Shown: piece after piece, positions 26,776-36,600 of the stretch
Numbering within the stretch: the stretch's first letter is position 1
Layout: each line of letters opens with the position of its first letter
DNA from: Caenispirillum bisanense
GTDB lineage: Bacteria; Pseudomonadota; Alphaproteobacteria; Rhodospirillales; Rhodospirillaceae
Direction of reading: 5' to 3'
Length of the DNA: 64,000 bases
Assembly: GCF_900230255.1 (NCBI RefSeq)
Contig: NZ_OCNJ01000006.1
Span: 62,001 to 126,000, forward strand
Program-made: the position numbers and the translations under genes
Notes under the pieces: model-generated
What the model saw: the letters and a program-made list of their open reading frames with translations, nothing else
What the model was told of the DNA's origin: nothing
Database searches by the model: none

Positions 26776-27987
26776 GTGACCGGCAAGGTTCTCGTCGCAC
26801 AGGGAGGCGGCCCCACCGCCGTCATCAACCAGTCGCTGGTCGGCGCGGTGCTCGAAAGCCGCAAGTTCCGCAGCGTGGAGAAGGTCTACGGCGCGCTGCA
26901 CGGGGTGCGCGGCATCGTCGACGAGGATTTCCTCGACCTGACGCAGGAGACCACCCACAACCTGGAACTGGTGGGAGAAACCCCGTCTTCCGGGCTCGGC
27001 TCCACCCGCGACAAGCCCGACGCCGCCTATTGCCGCGAGATCTTCAAGGTCCTGCAGGCGCACGGCATCGACAACTTCTTCTACATCGGCGGCAACGACA
27101 GCTCCGACACGGTGCGCATCGTCGCCGAGGAAGCGAAGAAGGCGGCCTACGGCCTGCGCTGCATCCACATTCCGAAGACCATCGACAACGACCTGGTCAT
27201 CACCGACCACTGCCCCGGCTTCCCCTCGGCCGCCCGCTTCGTGGCGCAGGCCTTCATGGGCGCGAACCTGGACAACGCCGCCCTGCCCGGCGTCTACATC
27301 GGCGTCGTCATGGGCCGCCACGCCGGCTTCCTCACCGCCGCCGCGGCGCTCGGCAAGAAGTTCCCCGACGACGGCCCGCACCTCGTCTACATCCCCGAGC
27401 GCGCCTTCGACGAAGACCGCTTCCTGGCCGACGTGAAGGCGACCTACGAACGCTACGGCCGCTGCGTCATCGCCGTGTCGGAAGGCATCGCCGACAAGGA
27501 CGGCGTGCCCATCGCCACCAAGCTCGCCAAGGAGATCGAGCACGACGCACACGGCAACGTGCAGCTGGGCGGCGGGGCGCTCGGCGACCTGCTGGTGGAA
27601 ATCATCAAGCGCAAGCTCGGCATCAAGCGGGTGCGCGGCGACACGCTCGGCTACCTGCAGCGCAGCTTCGTCGGCTGCGTCTCCGACGTCGACCAGCGCG
27701 AGGCCCGCGAGGTGGGCGAGAAGGCGGTGCAATACGCCATGTTCGGCGACCGCGACGGATCGGTCACCATCCACCGCACCGGCTGGTATTCGGTGGACTA
27801 CCACCTGACGCCGCTGGAGGACATCGCCGGCAAGACCAAGGTCATGCCCGACGAGTTCATCGCCGAAAACGGCACCGACGTCACCGACGCCTTCCGCCTG
27901 TACCTGCGTCCGCTGCTCGGCCGCGGCATGCCCGACGCCTTCCGCCTGCGCGGCAACCGCGTCGCCAAGATCCTGAAGCAGGATTGA
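26776..27987 (+). CDS. pfp: Pyrophosphate-dependent 6-phosphofructokinase
   Basis: A 403-residue PfkA-superfamily enzyme phosphorylating fructose 6-phosphate reversibly with PPi. The phosphate-donor loop reads GGNDS (105-109) where ATP enzymes have GGDGS, and the catalytic motif is PKTIDND (133-139) with the Lys that marks PPi-linked enzymes. MGRHAGFLT and PERAFDE complete the sugar-phosphate site. The GTG at 26776 is used because AGGAG stands seven bases upstream and GKVLVAQGGGPT follows at once. PPi-PFKs are frequent in Rhodospirillales that lack ATP-PfkA. The stop overlaps the next ATG by one base (TGATG). Confidence 0.92.
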   Translation: MTGKVLVAQGGGPTAVINQSLVGAVLESRKFRSVEKVYGALHGVRGIVDEDFLDLTQETTHNLELVGETPSSGLGSTRDKPDAAYCREIFKVLQAHGIDNFFYIGGNDSSDTVRIVAEEAKKAAYGLRCIHIPKTIDNDLVITDHCPGFPSAARFVAQAFMGANLDNAALPGVYIGVVMGRHAGFLTAAAALGKKFPDDGPHLVYIPERAFDEDRFLADVKATYERYGRCVIAVSEGIADKDGVPIATKLAKEIEHDAHGNVQLGGGALGDLLVEIIKRKLGIKRVRGDTLGYLQRSFVGCVSDVDQREAREVGEKAVQYAMFGDRDGSVTIHRTGWYSVDYHLTPLEDIAGKTKVMPDEFIAENGTDVTDAFRLYLRPLLGRGMPDAFRLRGNRVAKILKQD

Positions 27988-28412
27988 TGGCGGCGTCGCT
28001 GCACCTCATCAAGCTCTGCGTCGGCTGCGAGAGCCCCGACCTGCTGCGCGCGTGGCAGGCCGGGCGCCTGGCGACGCAGGGCCGCATCGTCCACGTCACC
28101 CGCATGACGCCGAAACGGGCGGAGGAGTTGCTCGACGGCGGCTCGCTCTATTGGGTCATGAAGGGCATCGTGCGGGCGCGCCAGCGCATCGTCGCCCTGC
28201 ACGAGGGCACTGACGAGAACGGCCGCGGCTTCTGCGCCATCGAGCTGGACCAGGACCTGGTGGAGGTGGAACCCCACCCCCACCGGCCCTTCCAGGGCTG
28301 GCGTTACCTCGGGCCCGACGCCGCCCCGCCCGACCTGCCCCGCGGCGCCGCCGGCGAAGAGCCTCCACCGCCGGACATGGCGGCGGAGCTGCGCAAGCTG
28401 GGGCTGATCTGA
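27987..28412 (+). CDS. DUF1489 family protein
   Basis: A 141-residue protein matching the alphaproteobacterial DUF1489 family: LIKLCVGCES near the start, HVTRMTPKRAEELLDGGS with the following LYWVMKGIV, a central RQRIVALHEG, and C-terminal RPFQGWRYL. Function is unknown. It starts on the stop codon of the phosphofructokinase gene (one-base overlap), so the two are translationally coupled, and the MATE transporter gene follows within five bases. Confidence 0.85.
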   Translation: MAASLHLIKLCVGCESPDLLRAWQAGRLATQGRIVHVTRMTPKRAEELLDGGSLYWVMKGIVRARQRIVALHEGTDENGRGFCAIELDQDLVEVEPHPHRPFQGWRYLGPDAAPPDLPRGAAGEEPPPPDMAAELRKLGLI

Positions 28413-28416
28413 CGTG

Positions 28417-29793
28417 ATGATCCCGCCGGGCACCGCCCGCTCCCGCGTCTGGGCCCTCGCCGTGCCCGTCATCCTGGCGAACCTGTCGGTGCCGCTGCTC
28501 GGCATGGTCGACACGGCGGTCATGGGGCACCTGGACAGCCCGGCCTACCTGGGGGCGGTGGCCATCGGGGCGCTGGTGTTCGATTACCTGTACTGGAGCT
28601 TCGGCTTCCTGCGCATGGGCACCACCGGCCCCACCGCCCAGGCCATCGGCGCCGGCGACGGGGCGGAGGCGCGGGCGGTGTTCGGGCGGGCCTTCCTCAT
28701 CGGCGTGACGGTGGCGCTCGGCCTGTGGGCGGTGCAGGCGCCGGTCCGCACCGCCGCGCTCGCCCTGCTGGAGGGCAGCGCCGAGGTGGAACGCCTCGCC
28801 GCCACCTATTTCTCCATCCGCATCTGGTCGGCGCCAGCGGCCCTAGTGCAGTTCGCGCAGATCGGCTGGCTGATGGGGCTGGGGCGAGCGAAAGCCGTTC
28901 TCGTGCAGCAGGTTATCGCCAACGTCCTCAACATAAGCCTGAACCTGATCTTCGTGCTCGGCCTCGGCATGGACGTGGACGGCGTGGCGCTCGCCACCGT
29001 CATCGCCGAGTACACCGGCATGGCCGTCGGCTTCCTGCTCATGGCGCCGAGCCTGAAAGCGCTGCCGGGCGGCGGCTGGGATCGGGCGCGGCTGCTGGAT
29101 CCCGTGCGGCTGAAAAAGCTGGTCGGCATCAACGGCGACATCTTCGTGCGCACCCTGTGCCTGATCTCCGCCTTCGCTTGGTTCACCGCCAAGGGGGCCG
29201 AGGCGGGCGACGTGACGCTGGCCGCCAATGCCGTGCTGCTGACCTTCCTGACCATCGCGTCCTACGGGCTGGACGGTTTCGCCCATGCAGCCGAGACGCT
29301 GGTCGGCGGTGCCGTCGGTGCGCGGAACCGGGCGGCCCTGCGCGAGGCCGTGACCGCCTCCACCGGCCTCGCGCTCGCCCTGTCGGCGGGCATGGCGGCG
29401 CTGTTCCTGCTGGGCGGGCCGAGCCTGATCGCCGTGCTCACCGGCCTGCCGGAGGTGCGGGCGGCGGCGGGGGAGTACCTGCTGTGGGCGGTGGTGCTGC
29501 CGCTGGTGGCGGTGTGGGGCTTCCAGTTCGACGGCATCTTCCTCGGCGCCACCGAAAGCCGGCCGCTGCGCAACATGATGATCCTGTGCCTCGCCGCTTT
29601 CCTGGGCTTGAGCGCGCTGCTGCTGCCGGCCTGGGGCAATCACGGCCTGTGGGCAGCCTTCACCGTGTTCATGGGACTGCGCGGGCTGAGCCTCGCCGCC
29701 CTCTACCCGCGGCTGGAGCGCCGCGTCACAGCCCCATCTGGCGGAATGCCGCCTGTGCCAGCGGGCTCTGCGGGTCCGCCAGCTCCAGGATGA
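28417..29793 (+). CDS. MATE-family efflux transporter (DinF-like)
   Basis: A 458-residue membrane protein with twelve predicted spans in two six-span repeats. The first span has the DinF-subgroup signature SVPLLGMVDTAVMGHL, and SFGFLRMGTTGPTAQAIG follows. MATE proteins export cationic drugs or metabolites with Na+ or H+. A GTG stands directly before the ATG at 28417 and could also start translation; neither has a strong ribosome site. The 3' end overlaps the convergent hydrolase gene by 68 bp, so the last ~20 residues are encoded opposite another gene. Confidence 0.9.
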   Translation: MIPPGTARSRVWALAVPVILANLSVPLLGMVDTAVMGHLDSPAYLGAVAIGALVFDYLYWSFGFLRMGTTGPTAQAIGAGDGAEARAVFGRAFLIGVTVALGLWAVQAPVRTAALALLEGSAEVERLAATYFSIRIWSAPAALVQFAQIGWLMGLGRAKAVLVQQVIANVLNISLNLIFVLGLGMDVDGVALATVIAEYTGMAVGFLLMAPSLKALPGGGWDRARLLDPVRLKKLVGINGDIFVRTLCLISAFAWFTAKGAEAGDVTLAANAVLLTFLTIASYGLDGFAHAAETLVGGAVGARNRAALREAVTASTGLALALSAGMAALFLLGGPSLIAVLTGLPEVRAAAGEYLLWAVVLPLVAVWGFQFDGIFLGATESRPLRNMMILCLAAFLGLSALLLPAWGNHGLWAAFTVFMGLRGLSLAALYPRLERRVTAPSGGMPPVPAGSAGPPAPG

Positions 29794-30586
29794 CGTCGAA
29801 GTGGTGGCGGTCGGGCGCCGCCACCTCTTCCACCGCCATGCCGTGGCCCCGGCAGGCAGCGGCGTAGTCGGCGGTCTGGCGCTTGAACTCGTCCTGCTCC
29901 AGCCCGCCGACCGTGAGGACCAGCGACGGCCGCCCGGCCGGCAGGTGGTGCTGCGGGCTGTTGCGCTCCGCCGCCGCCGCGTCGAGCCCCACCCAGCCGT
30001 TGATTTCCGACAGCCGCAGGGGCTCCAGGTCGTAGAGGCCGGAGGCGCCGAGGCCGCCTTTCACCACGTCGTCGGGCACCCCGAGGTCGGCCTGCCAGCC
30101 GCCGGCCAGCAGCATGCCCGTCAGGTGCCCGCCGGCCGAGGAGCCGCCGCAGTAGATACGGGTCCGGTCGATGCCGAGACGCCCGCCCTCCCGCCACAGC
30201 CAGGCGACGGCGGCGCGGCACTGGCGGACGATCTCGTCCAGGCTCACCGCCGGGCACAGGGCGTAGTTCACCGCCACCACCGCGGCGCCGCGGGCGACGA
30301 AGGCCTCGGCCATGAAGCCGGCGTCCTGCTTGCCCATGATGCGCCAGTAGCCGCCGTGCAGGTAGACGAAGACCGGCGCCCCCGGCCCGGCGGGATAGAC
30401 GTCCATCACCTCCGCCTCGGTCGGGCCGTAGGCGACCGTCTCGAAGGACAGCCGGGCCTGGGCCTGTTCGGTCAGGGCGCGGTACTGGTCGGTGAACACC
30501 GTGAAGTCAGGCACCTGATCGCGGGCGCGGTACTGGGCGTCGAGGGTCGTCTGGTCGAAGTCGCGGTAGACGGTCGTCACAGCCAT
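29726..30586 (-). CDS. Alpha/beta hydrolase, kynurenine-formamidase-like
   Basis: A 286-residue alpha/beta-hydrolase. The oxyanion-hole motif HGGYW is at about 77-81, the nucleophile elbow GSSAG (Ser about 145) and the catalytic His near the C-terminus in DRHHFD. HGGYW with this length is typical of arylformamidase/BD-FAE-like enzymes, which hydrolyse N-formylkynurenine or other small amides and esters. The start overlaps the stop of the upstream FAD-oxidase gene by 10 bp, so both belong to one operon and perhaps one amine-degradation route. The substrate is not established. Confidence 0.85.
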   Translation of the reverse strand: MAVTTVYRDFDQTTLDAQYRARDQVPDFTVFTDQYRALTEQAQARLSFETVAYGPTEAEVMDVYPAGPGAPVFVYLHGGYWRIMGKQDAGFMAEAFVARGAAVVAVNYALCPAVSLDEIVRQCRAAVAWLWREGGRLGIDRTRIYCGGSSAGGHLTGMLLAGGWQADLGVPDDVVKGGLGASGLYDLEPLRLSEINGWVGLDAAAAERNSPQHHLPAGRPSLVLTVGGLEQDEFKRQTADYAAACRGHGMAVEEVAAPDRHHFDVILELADPQSPLAQAAFRQMGL

Positions 30587-31923
30587 TCGTCCTCCAGTCC
30601 ATAGCGCAGATAGGCCGCCCGCAGGCCCCACAGGCGTAAAGACGGCAGCGGGAAGCGCGGCGGCGGCACCTGAACGAAGCCCGGCACCGGTCCGTAGTGC
30701 TCCGGCCGCCCCGCCAGCCGCGCCGCCGCCGCCCGCCCGGTCCAGGTGGCGGTGGAGACGCCGGCGCCGTGATAGGCGAGCGCGCAGGTGATGCGGTCGT
30801 CGTCCGGCAGCTCGGCAAGGTGCGGGTGCAGGTCGAGCGCGAGGCAGACGAAGCCGTTCCAGCGGTGGGTGATCTCCACCCGCGACCACGCCGGGAACAT
30901 GGCGTGGAAGGCGGCCTCCAGGCGGCGCATCATGGGCTCGCTGCCGGCCCCGGCGCGGGTGCCGCCGCGGCCGCCGAACAGGAAGCGGCCGTCGGGCAGC
31001 AGGCGGAAATAGTGCAGCAGGCGGCGCGTGTCGGCCGCCAGATCGTCGCTGGTCCAGCCCTGGGCGGCCTGCTCCTCCGCCGTCAGGGGGCGGGTGACCA
31101 GCACGCTCGACAGCACCGGCAGGGTACGGCCGGAAAGGCCGGGGTGCAGGCCGTCGCGGGTGTACCCGTTGGTGGCGATCAGCACCCGCCGCGCCGTGAC
31201 GCTGCCGTGCGGCGTGCTGAGGCACAACCGCCCGCCCTCCGCCTCGGCGATGGACAGGACCGGGCTGCGGCCGTGCACCATGGCGCCGTGCCGCCGCGCC
31301 GCATCCACCAGACCGTAGACCCAGCGCAGGGGATGCAGGCCGAAGGCGCCGGGCAGGAACAGCCCGCCGTGGAACTGCGGTCCGGCCATGCCGCGGCGGG
31401 CCAGCTCGGCGGTGTCGACCACTTCCGTCGCCATGCCGAAGCGGCGGGCGAGGTCGGCCTGCTCTTCCTTCAGCTCCTTCATGCGGCCGGGCTTGTGGGC
31501 GAGGATCATCTCGCCGCGGCCCTGGGGCTGCACGTCGATGCCTTCCGCCGCCGCCAGGTCGCGCACCAGGGCGACGCCGTCCCACTGGCTGCGGAAGAAG
31601 GCCTTCGCCTCGGTCGCGCCGAAGCGCCGCTCCAGGGCGTCCCACCCGAGCTTGGAGGCGCCGGTGCAGCAGAAGCCGCCGTTGCGGCCCGAGGCGCCCC
31701 AACCGAGCGGCCCGGCCTCCAGCACCGTCACGCCCTGGCCGAAGTCGCGGGCGAGGTGCAGGGCGGCGGACAGGCCGGTGAAGCCGCCGCCGACGACGGC
31801 GACGTCGGTCTGCGTCTCGCCGCCGAGCGGCAGGTCGTCGGGCGGCACACCGGCGGAAGCGGCCCACCAGCTGTCGGGCATGCGGGCGGTATCGTAGGCG
31901 GCAGCGTCATAGAGGTCATGCAT
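30577..31923 (-). CDS. FAD-dependent amine oxidoreductase (PuuB / gamma-glutamylputrescine oxidase-like)
   Basis: A 448-residue DAO-superfamily flavoenzyme. A short N-terminal segment with SWW precedes the FAD-binding Rossmann motif VVGGGFTGLSAALHLA (about 43-58). GWGASGRNGGF marks the gamma-glutamylputrescine-oxidase/glycine-oxidase subgroup, and a second FAD motif AYHGAGVSTATWTGRA lies near residue 395. Family members oxidise secondary or gamma-glutamylated amines, giving aldehyde, ammonia and H2O2. The ATG at 31923 is chosen because the subgroup N-terminus begins MHDLY; upstream codons are unlike it. It is divergent from a ChaC gene. Confidence 0.88.
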   Translation of the reverse strand: MHDLYDAAAYDTARMPDSWWAASAGVPPDDLPLGGETQTDVAVVGGGFTGLSAALHLARDFGQGVTVLEAGPLGWGASGRNGGFCCTGASKLGWDALERRFGATEAKAFFRSQWDGVALVRDLAAAEGIDVQPQGRGEMILAHKPGRMKELKEEQADLARRFGMATEVVDTAELARRGMAGPQFHGGLFLPGAFGLHPLRWVYGLVDAARRHGAMVHGRSPVLSIAEAEGGRLCLSTPHGSVTARRVLIATNGYTRDGLHPGLSGRTLPVLSSVLVTRPLTAEEQAAQGWTSDDLAADTRRLLHYFRLLPDGRFLFGGRGGTRAGAGSEPMMRRLEAAFHAMFPAWSRVEITHRWNGFVCLALDLHPHLAELPDDDRITCALAYHGAGVSTATWTGRAAAARLAGRPEHYGPVPGFVQVPPPRFPLPSLRLWGLRAAYLRYGLEDEWL

Positions 31924-32015
31924 GGTCGTGCATGATGACCCGAAGCAGCCCCGCCGAGAAAGAGCCACTTGCGAGGCCCTCGCGTTCCGGGCGCGGGTCC
32001 GCCATACTGCGCGCC

Positions 32016-32588
32016 ATGACGACGACGCACGCTTCCGACGACGACTTCTGGGTGTTCGGCTACGGCTCCCTCATGTGGAACCCGGGGTTTTCCGCCCTGG
32101 CGGCCGAGCCGGCGGTGCTGAACGGCTATCACCGCAGCTTCTGCATCTACTCCACCCACTACCGCGGCACCCGCGAGCGGCCGGGCCTGGTGCTCGGCCT
32201 CGCGCCCGGCGGTTCGTGCCCCGGCGTCGCCTTCCGGGTGGCGCGCGGCGAGGCGGAGCTGGTGCGCGACTACCTGCGGGAACGCGAACTCTGCGGCTAC
32301 GCCTACGTCGAGGCCACCCTGCCCGTCTCGTTGCGCGACGGCCGGGTTGTCGAGGCCTATACCTTCGTCGCCGATCCGTCGCACCGCCAGTACGCCGGCG
32401 AGCTGGGCGTCTGCGCCTCCGCCGCCATCATCATGGAGGCGGTCGGTCGCACGGGGCTCAACCGCGACTACCTCATCAAGACGGTGAAGGAACTGGAGGC
32501 GCACGGCGTTCTGGAGCCCTCGCTGCACGCTTTGCTGGAGGAAGTGTGGCGCCGTACCGGTGAGGTTGAGGCGGGCCAGGGGATCTGA
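32016..32588 (+). CDS. chaC: ChaC-type gamma-glutamylcyclotransferase
   Basis: A 190-residue protein of the ChaC family, which cleaves glutathione to 5-oxoproline and Cys-Gly. The substrate-binding WVFGYGSLMWNPGF block is at the N-terminus, and the YLRERELCGYAY region holds the candidate catalytic Glu. C-terminal GRNGLNRDYL-like and LHALLEEVW segments match the family. Translation is placed at the ATG 32016 because the fold starts right after it; an in-frame ATG pair 28 codons upstream is possible but adds non-homologous residues and overlaps the promoter region of the divergent oxidase gene. Confidence 0.88.
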   Translation: MTTTHASDDDFWVFGYGSLMWNPGFSALAAEPAVLNGYHRSFCIYSTHYRGTRERPGLVLGLAPGGSCPGVAFRVARGEAELVRDYLRERELCGYAYVEATLPVSLRDGRVVEAYTFVADPSHRQYAGELGVCASAAIIMEAVGRTGLNRDYLIKTVKELEAHGVLEPSLHALLEEVWRRTGEVEAGQGI

Positions 32589-32688
32589 TCGTTTTCGGCG
32601 CAGGAAGCGCGCGCGCCCCCTAGGCGAGCGGCGCGCCGGCCGTTATCGTCTGCGCCCCCCGAGAGCCAGCACCCATCGAGGAGCCATC

Positions 32689-33627
32689 ATGTCGCGAGAA
32701 GGCCGCAGCCGCTTCCCCTCCGCCGCCGAAGACAAGCGGCAGCACGAGGAGAGCGTCGCCCGCGATCAGACGCCGCAGACCCTGTCGCCCAGCTACCAGC
32801 TGGCCTTCACCGACCTCGACTTCCTGACCAAGCGCGACATGCGGCCCATCCGTCTGCAGCTGGAATTGCTGAAGCCGGAACTGCTGCTGCAGGAAGAGAA
32901 CATCACCTCCACCATCGTGGTGTTCGGCTCCGCCCGCATCCCCGAGCCGGCCGTCGCCCGCCAGCGCCTGGACGCGGCCGAGGCGGCGGCGGCCGACCGC
33001 CCCGACGACGCGGCGGCGCAGCAGGCCTTGACCATCGCCCGCAACATCCTGGACACCAGCCGCTACTACGACGTGGCGCGCGAGTTCGCCCGGCTGGTGT
33101 CGCGCCACGGCCAGACGGAAGGCAACCGCCGCTACGTGGTGGTCACCGGCGGCGGCCCCGGCATCATGGAAGCCGCCAACCGCGGCGCCGACGACGTGGG
33201 GGCGGAAAGCATCGGCCTGTCCATCGTGCTGCCGCACGAACAGGCGCCGAACCTCTACATCACGCCCAAGCTGTCGTTCAACTTCCACTACTTCGCCGTG
33301 CGCAAGATGCACTTCCTGATCCGGGCCGAGGCGCTGACCTGCTTCCCCGGCGGGTTCGGCACCTTCGACGAGCTGTTCGAGGCGCTCACCCTCATCCAAA
33401 ACCGCAAGATCGAGCCCATGCCGGTGCTGCTGTTCGGCGAAAGCTGGTGGCGCAAGGTGGTGAACCTCGACGCCCTGGTGGAGGCCGGCACCATCTCGCC
33501 GCACGACCTCGACATCATCCGTTTCGTCGAGACCGCCGAGGAAGGCTGGCAGGCCATCCTCGACTTCTACCGCGATCGCCCGCCCCACAACCGCTGGGCC
33601 GAAGCCCCCGGCGAGGAACAGGGCTGA
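32689..33627 (+). CDS. LOG-family (TIGR00730-like) Rossmann-fold protein
   Basis: A 312-residue protein with the two LOG signatures GGGPGIMEAANRGA (about 160-173) and PGGFGTFDELFEALT (about 219-233). LOG enzymes release free cytokinin bases from nucleotides or act as nucleotide 5'-monophosphate phosphoribohydrolases. This member has an N-terminal extension of about 75 residues and an Ala/Asp-rich helical insert before the signature, features of the longer bacterial subgroup whose substrate is not known. GAGGAG lies six bases before the ATG at 32689. It was once annotated as lysine decarboxylase, without support. Confidence 0.9.
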   Translation: MSREGRSRFPSAAEDKRQHEESVARDQTPQTLSPSYQLAFTDLDFLTKRDMRPIRLQLELLKPELLLQEENITSTIVVFGSARIPEPAVARQRLDAAEAAAADRPDDAAAQQALTIARNILDTSRYYDVAREFARLVSRHGQTEGNRRYVVVTGGGPGIMEAANRGADDVGAESIGLSIVLPHEQAPNLYITPKLSFNFHYFAVRKMHFLIRAEALTCFPGGFGTFDELFEALTLIQNRKIEPMPVLLFGESWWRKVVNLDALVEAGTISPHDLDIIRFVETAEEGWQAILDFYRDRPPHNRWAEAPGEEQG

Positions 33628-33630
33628 GCC

Positions 33631-36600
33631 TCACGCCGGGTTCAGCGCGGTCGCCCTGGCGGTGGCCGCATCCTGGCCGGCATCCTCCGCCGGTGCCGCC
33701 GTCAGGTCGAAGGTGAAGACCGAGCCCTCGCCCGGCATCGATCGCACCGCCAGCGTGCCGCCGTGGCGCTCCACCACCTTGCGGCAGACGGCGAGGCCGA
33801 TGCCCGTGCCCTCGTACTGGTCGTGGCCGTGCAGCCGCTGGAACGGCAGGAAGATACGGTCGAAGTAGGCGGGGTCGACGCCGATGCCGTTGTCGGCCAC
33901 GGCGAACCGCCAGCGCCCGCCGGGCAGCGGTTCCACCGTCACGCTCACCCGCGGCGCCCGGTCGGGGGCGCGGTACTTCACGGCGTTGCCGAGCAGGTTC
34001 TGGAACAGGCTGGTCAGCTGTCCGGCATCGGCCTGCACCCACGGCAGATCCTCGGCCACCGTCACCTCGGCACCGGCTTCGGCCACGCTGATGCGCAGGT
34101 TCGCGAGCGCCGCCCGGGCGCACTCGCCGGCATCGGTGGGGGCGATCTGCTGACCGCGCGTGGAGACGCGCGAATAGGTGAGCAGGTCGCGGATCATGTT
34201 GCTCATGCGCAGGGCGCTTTCCATGGCCTGATCCAGGTAGGCCGCCGCCCCCTCCGGCAGGGCCGGGCCGTGGCGGCGCTTCAGCAGGCTCAGGTAGCTG
34301 GTGACGCCGCGCAGCGGTTCCTGCAGGTCGTGCGAGGCGGCATAGGCGAACTGCTCCAGCTCCGCGTTGGAGCGTTCCAGCTCCGCCTTGTACTTCTGCC
34401 GCTCGGCGACGTCGCGGAAACTGACGATGGCGCCCACCACCGCCCCGCCGTCGACCATGGGCGAGGCGCTCATTTCCACCGGCAGCGGGCGGCCGTCCTT
34501 GCGCCACAGGGCATCGTCCAGCTGTTCCCGCCGCCGTCCGTCGGCCAGCACCGCCGCCACCGGACACTCCGCGGCGGGATAAGGGGTGCCGTCGGGCCGC
34601 GAGTGGTGGGTGAGCGCATGCGCTTCGGCGCCGATCATCTCCGCCTCGGTGAAGCCAAGCAGACGCTTGCAGGCGTCGTTGACGAAAGTGATGCGACCGC
34701 CACGATCGACGCCGAACAGGCCGTCGGCCGTGCTTTCCAGGATCAGGGCGGTGTTGCGGTTGGCACGGGCGAGCTGGTCCTGCGCCTCGATCTGCGGCGT
34801 CAGGTCCACATGGGCGCCGATGAGGCGGATCGGCCGGTCGGTCTTCTCGTCACGCACGGCCCGGGCGCGGGTGCGGATGTAGACGGTCGACCCGTCGCGG
34901 TGGCGGAAGCGCTGCAGCGCCTCGAAGTCGGGCTTGCGGCCACCGATGTAGTCGTCCACCAGCCGCAGGGCCGCGTCGCCGTCTTCGGGGAAGATCACCG
35001 ACCGCCAGGCCTCAAGCGAGTTGTCCAGCTCGTCGTCGGCGTAGCCCAATTGGGCCTTCCACGACGGCGAGAACCACAGGGCGCCGGTGTCGAGGTCGAA
35101 GTCCCACACGCCCACCCGTCCCGCCTCCAGGGCGAGGTTGAGCAGGCGGCGGTTCTCCATCAGCTCCGCCTCCAGTTCCTTCTGGCGGGTGATGTCGAGG
35201 ATGATGCCGTTGAACACCGTCTCCTCCGGCGACACCGCCACCGGCCGCGCGAGCCCGCGCCACCACAGGATGCGGCCACCGGCGAGCAGCAGGCGGCCCT
35301 CGAAGCTCCAGTCGGTCTGCGCCGCCGTCGCCTCGCGGATGGTCGTGTCCCACCGCTCGGCATCCTCGGGGTGCAGGTTGATGAGGCGCCAGTCGCGTTC
35401 CAGCTCCTTCTGCGGAATGCCGAGGATCTCCAGCGATCGCGGGCTGACCCAGTGGAACCCGCGGCTGCCGTCGGCGCGCTCGTACCACTGGTAGATGACG
35501 CCGGGAATGTTGGCGGTGATGGACCGCAGCATCCCTTCGCTCTCCGCCAGCCGGCGCTCGAAGGCGCGCTGGGCGGTGATGTCCTCGATGAAGGCGTAGG
35601 AGCCGCGCATGGCGCCGTCGGGGTCGCGCAGCGTGGTGGCGTTGAAGCGCGTCAGCACCTTGCTGCCGTCCTTGCGGGTCAGCCCGACCTCGTAGACCCG
35701 GTGCTGCGAGGTCGGCGCGTGCGCCACCTTGTCGGCCAGGATCGCCCGGTCGGGGCCGTCCGCGAAATCGGTGATGGGGCGGCCGAGCACCTCTTCTCGC
35801 GCATACCCCAGGATGGCGCACAGGGACTCGTTGACGTCGATGGTGTTGCCGCTGTGCGGCGCGACGAACCAGAAGCCTTGCGTCGTGGCGTCCACCACCA
35901 TGCGGTAGCGCGCCTCGGTCTCGAACAGCTTGCGCTCGGCGGAGCGGCGGACCGAGATGTCGTGCACGATGCAGAGGCGCAGCTCGCGGCCGTCCACCAC
36001 GATAGGGGCCGACTGCACCTCGACGTCGCACTCCGAGCCGTCGGCGCGGGCGTGGCGCACGTAGACGTGGCTGCGCCCTTCGGCGGCGGCACGGTCGAGT
36101 TCCGCCCGGTGCTCGGCCTCCGACAGACGGTCGATGTCGCCGAGCGGCCGGCCGCGCAGGGAATCCACCGGCCAGCCGTAGAACTGGGCGGCGGCCATGT
36201 TGGCATCCACCAGGCGCCGGGCCACCGGATCCACCAGCAGCATGACGGCGGCGCTGCCCTCGAACAGGCGGCGGTAGCGATCCTGGCTGTCGCGCAGGGC
36301 GAGTGCCGTCGTCCGCTGGCGGTAGAGCAGTGCCAGGGCGACCAGCAGGGTCAGCGTACCCGCCGCCAGCACCCCCTGCGCCGCCGCGCGGAACCCGAGC
36401 AGCTTCTCGGCCTGCCGATTGATGGCGGCGGCGGCCGTTTCCGCCGCCGTGACGGTTTCGTCGCGCACCAGCCGCACGATGGGGGCGAAATGGCGTCGCG
36501 CCTCGGCCACGGCCTCCCGCGCGGCTGCGTCGGCCGGTGCGTCGCCGGCCGCCACCGGGCCGAGGGCCGCCTCCACCGGGGCCAGCGCATGCTCCACCCG

